Assembly (NCBI GenBank): GCA_018267365.1
Contig: JAFDYQ010000007.1
Coordinates: 108,221-172,220, forward strand
Length of the DNA: 64,000 bases
Reading direction: 5' to 3'
Origin: Bacteroidota bacterium
GTDB lineage: Bacteria; Bacteroidota; Bacteroidia; Chitinophagales; LD1
The position numbers and the translations under genes are program-made. The notes below the pieces were generated by a model. The model searched no databases, was not told where the DNA came from, and saw only the letters and a list, made by a program, of their open reading frames with translations. Position 1 is the stretch's first letter. The number at the start of each line of letters is the position of its first letter. Positions 62,390-64,000 of this stretch are shown one piece after another.

Positions 62390-63433
62390 ATGGCTTTAGA
62401 CGCTGCCGAGGCTACTATCATAGAACTACTAAAACGGACCCCTGGGCTGTCATCCAAGGAGATACATGATAGTATAACCCCGGCTGTCAGCTACGCTACA
62501 GCCAAGCGGATGCTGACCAAACTAATAGCGGAAAACCTAATCGCGACCAAGGGCAAAGGTAAAGGCACGAAATACATTGTTTCTCCGGCTTATGAGGTAT
62601 TGCATCCGGTAGAGATAGAGCGCTATTTTCAGCAGGAGATCGATGAGCGCACCATAAAAGGAAGCTTCAATTTTGAACTTATTACAGGCCTGCTGCCGTC
62701 TATCTCACTTTTCTCTGAAACGGAGCAGGCATACCTAAAGACGCTTCAGGCCAAGTATGAGCAGAACGTAAGCCACCTGTCAGATGCTGAGTATCGCAAA
62801 GAACTGGAGCGCCTGGCTATTGACCTTAGTTGGAAATCTTCGCAGATAGAGGGCAATACATACTCCCTGCTGGAGACAGAGCGCCTGCTCCGGGAGAAAG
62901 AAACGGCAGCCGGGAAGACTAAGGAGGAGGCCGCAATGCTCCTCAATCATAAAGAAGCTATTGACTTTATAGTAGCTCATCCTGACTATTTGACTCCCCT
63001 TACTACCATTAAGGTCGAAGACATACATAGTATGCTGGTCAAAGAACTGGATGTAGACAGGAATTTGCGCCGGAGCCGGGTAGGTATATCCGGCACTAAC
63101 TACCGTCCTTTGGATAATGAATTTCAGATACAGGAGGCTATGCGGGATATGTGCGCTGTCATAAACGCCAAAGAAAATGTATTTGAGAAAGCGCTCCTGG
63201 CACTGGTCCTGATCTCCTATATACAGCCCTTTATGGATGGCAATAAGCGCACTGCCCGGATAGTGAGCAACGCACTCCTGATCCATTATAAGCATTGTCC
63301 GATCTCATTCAGGACGGTAGACAGCATAGACTATAAAAAGGCCATGCTGGTATTCTATGAGCAGAATAATATCTCCCCTTTCAAGCAGATCTTTATAGAG
63401 CAATTTGCCTTTGCGGTACAAACCTATTTCTGA
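62390..63433 (+). CDS. Fic-fold protein with N-terminal winged helix and altered active site
   Basis: A 347-residue protein. The first 75 residues (ATIIELLKRTPGLSSKEIHDSI ... AKRMLTKLIAENLIATKGKG) form a winged helix. WKSSQIEGNTYSL (about 145) has the (S/T)-x3-E-(G/N) inhibitory motif. The Fic motif reads IQPFMDGNKRTARI (about 276-289): the catalytic His of HPFxxGN is Gln, and NK replaces NG as in Doc. AMP or phosphate transfer is therefore doubtful, and a regulatory role is possible. No antitoxin gene adjoins it. It is the last gene of the element. Confidence 0.9.
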   Translation: MALDAAEATIIELLKRTPGLSSKEIHDSITPAVSYATAKRMLTKLIAENLIATKGKGKGTKYIVSPAYEVLHPVEIERYFQQEIDERTIKGSFNFELITGLLPSISLFSETEQAYLKTLQAKYEQNVSHLSDAEYRKELERLAIDLSWKSSQIEGNTYSLLETERLLREKETAAGKTKEEAAMLLNHKEAIDFIVAHPDYLTPLTTIKVEDIHSMLVKELDVDRNLRRSRVGISGTNYRPLDNEFQIQEAMRDMCAVINAKENVFEKALLALVLISYIQPFMDGNKRTARIVSNALLIHYKHCPISFRTVDSIDYKKAMLVFYEQNNISPFKQIFIEQFAFAVQTYF

Positions 63434-63445
63434 AAGTCCAGCATT

Positions 63446-63467
63446 TTTGTACCCTATTTGTACCCCA
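63446..63467. repeat. TTTGTACCC boxes at the right end
   Basis: TTTGTACCCTA at 63446-63456 and TTTGTACCCCA at 63457-63467 repeat the boxes found near attL, as expected for arm sites on both sides of a recombining core. Confidence 0.55.
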
Positions 63468-63496
63468 ATCCTCTGAAACCCGCACCAATGCTACAA

Positions 63497-63523
63497 AGTT
63501 ACTTTCTGTATCGGAAAGTAACT
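63497..63523. mobile_element. attR with core inverted repeat
   Basis: AGTTACTTTC-TGTATCG-GAAAGTAACT is a perfect 10-base inverted repeat around 7 bases. Its right portion, 63504-63522, is the 19-base copy of the mnmE end. At attL only the right arm and part of the left match. Confidence 0.8.
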
Positions 63524-63893
63524 CTATAGTATTGGTGAATGGCTCATGGGATTTATCTATCACTTTTGTACTGATGACGAGTAATACTCTAGAGTGATAA
63601 AAACAATGTAACAAGCAATAGCGGGTGAATCCCAGCAGAAAAAAAGCAATGGCCCACAGCGCCAGATTTATAGCTATAAGAGAAGAGTCCGGGTCACAAG
63701 ATCGGTCACGTCAATGCCGTTTATACCATAAGGATAAATATTGTATTTTTTATAAACAGAAAAGGCGCTTTGTAGTGAGTAACACTGTCTCTCACGGATA
63801 CATTCCCCAAGCTTTAATAAAAAGTTTGTCAAACCACCTAAAGTTGTAAATTTGAGACAATCCTCTCTTTTTTTACAAGAAAACCCCGATTTG
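63524..63893. other. Gene-free stretch after attR
   Basis: About 370 bases between attR and the next gene. No convincing coding frame, RNA or long repeat was seen. This is probably the original sequence downstream of mnmE. Confidence 0.6.
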
Positions 63894-64000
63894 ATGAGAA
63901 ATCCTTTACTCCTGTTTCTGCTATTATTTTCTCTTTTTGTCAGTGCTCAGGCTCCGCCTCAAGGAATCAACTACCAGGCCATCGTGCGCAATTCGGCAGG
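63894..64000 (+). CDS. Secreted protein, N-terminal part (partial)
   Basis: An ATG at 63894 opens MRNPLLLFLLLFSLFVSAQ, a signal peptide, followed by APPQGINYQAIVRNSA. The QGINYQAIVR block is the usual opening of a class of Bacteroidota secreted proteins, often with tail-fibre or T9SS sorting regions. The gene runs off the right edge. Confidence 0.7.
   Translation, partial: MRNPLLLFLLLFSLFVSAQAPPQGINYQAIVRNSA

Larger units (their letters stand above)
47919..63522. mobile_element. Integrative element of about 15.6 kb in the 3' end of mnmE
   Basis: The element is bounded by 19-base direct repeats. It contains an HTH protein and integrase at the left end, a six-gene minus-strand defence operon, an unknown plus-strand gene, an HTH protein with a HUH Rep, and a Fic-fold gene. 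No relaxase or conjugation genes are seen, so it is probably mobilisable or self-replicating through Rep rather than conjugative. Confidence 0.9.

Noticed and set aside
62390..63433. Fic/Doc toxin-antitoxin pair
   Set aside because: No small antitoxin gene lies on either side, and the protein carries its own inhibitory motif and lacks the catalytic His.
63559..63570. TTTTGTACTGA as a further arm site
   Set aside because: It lies outside attR on the chromosomal side and matches only the first eight bases of the box, so chance is likely.
63625..63849. Small plus-strand frame after attR
   Set aside because: No start context, low-complexity and basic composition, no family features; kept as gene-free sequence.

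Overview
The window looks like a chromosomal segment of a member of the Bacteroidota, probably near the Chitinophagales or Sphingobacteriales. The signs are type IX secretion (PorT, secreted proteins with type A sorting tails, one CHU_C/gliding-type C-terminus), promoters of the TTG-N(18-21)-TAnnTTTG type, few clear Shine-Dalgarno sequences, several lipoproteins, and Bacteroidota-type tyrosine integrases. The backbone is of moderate GC. Two islands stand out by gene content, and the second also by base composition.

Region 1 (1-3127) is the end of an integrated element that continues off the left edge. It holds a partial DUF3987-like protein, a MerR-type HTH protein, an RteC-like unknown and a tyrosine integrase pointing away from the tmRNA gene (ssrA, 3128-3496, minus). 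Repeated GGTTACCT boxes between integrase and ssrA look like integrase arm sites, so ssrA is the likely insertion target.

Region 2 (about 3600-47940) is ordinary backbone. It contains ubiE-porT, a patatin-like membrane protein, secreted and lipid-modified proteins, ridA with an orphan higA, an acyl-CoA and lipid group (3HCDH-like, long-chain acyl-CoA ligase, two sterol-desaturase-family proteins), an SPFH protein, recA, fumC, RNase P RNA, an NtrC-type regulator, a paired M16 peptidase, guaB-yjbR, murI, three tandem OmpH/Skp paralogues, a secreted esterase, an RlpA-like protein, hutH, hisS, a low-molecular-weight phosphatase and mnmE. The gaps hold several repeat types: heptad-periodic blocks, a GGAGAG hairpin family, and a compound repeat array after recA.

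Region 3 (47919-63522) is a second integrated element whose ends can be read directly. The last 19 bases of mnmE through its stop (TTCTGTATCGGAAAGTAAC) recur at 63504-63522, giving a unit of about 15.6 kb. Repeated TTTGTACC boxes lie near both ends. Inside are an HTH protein and integrase translationally coupled by ATGA, an unknown, a second HTH protein followed by a HUH rolling-circle Rep, a Fic-fold protein with Gln in place of the catalytic His, and a six-gene minus-strand operon at 49791-59332. In transcription order that operon is a type III-like restriction helicase/nuclease, a small GIY-YIG-like protein, a type III-like DNA methyltransferase, an SMC/ABC-type ATPase, an HNH nuclease (the last two resembling the Septu pair PtuA/PtuB), and a small HEPN-like protein. 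The ATPase-HNH pair is much more AT-rich than the genes on either side, and the middle of the methyltransferase is AT-rich too. The locus therefore appears to be a mosaic defence operon: a restriction-modification plus HEPN unit with a Septu-like cassette inserted into it. This is the most promising candidate for an undescribed composite system.

After attR there is about 370 bases without a convincing gene, then the start of a secreted protein running off the right edge.
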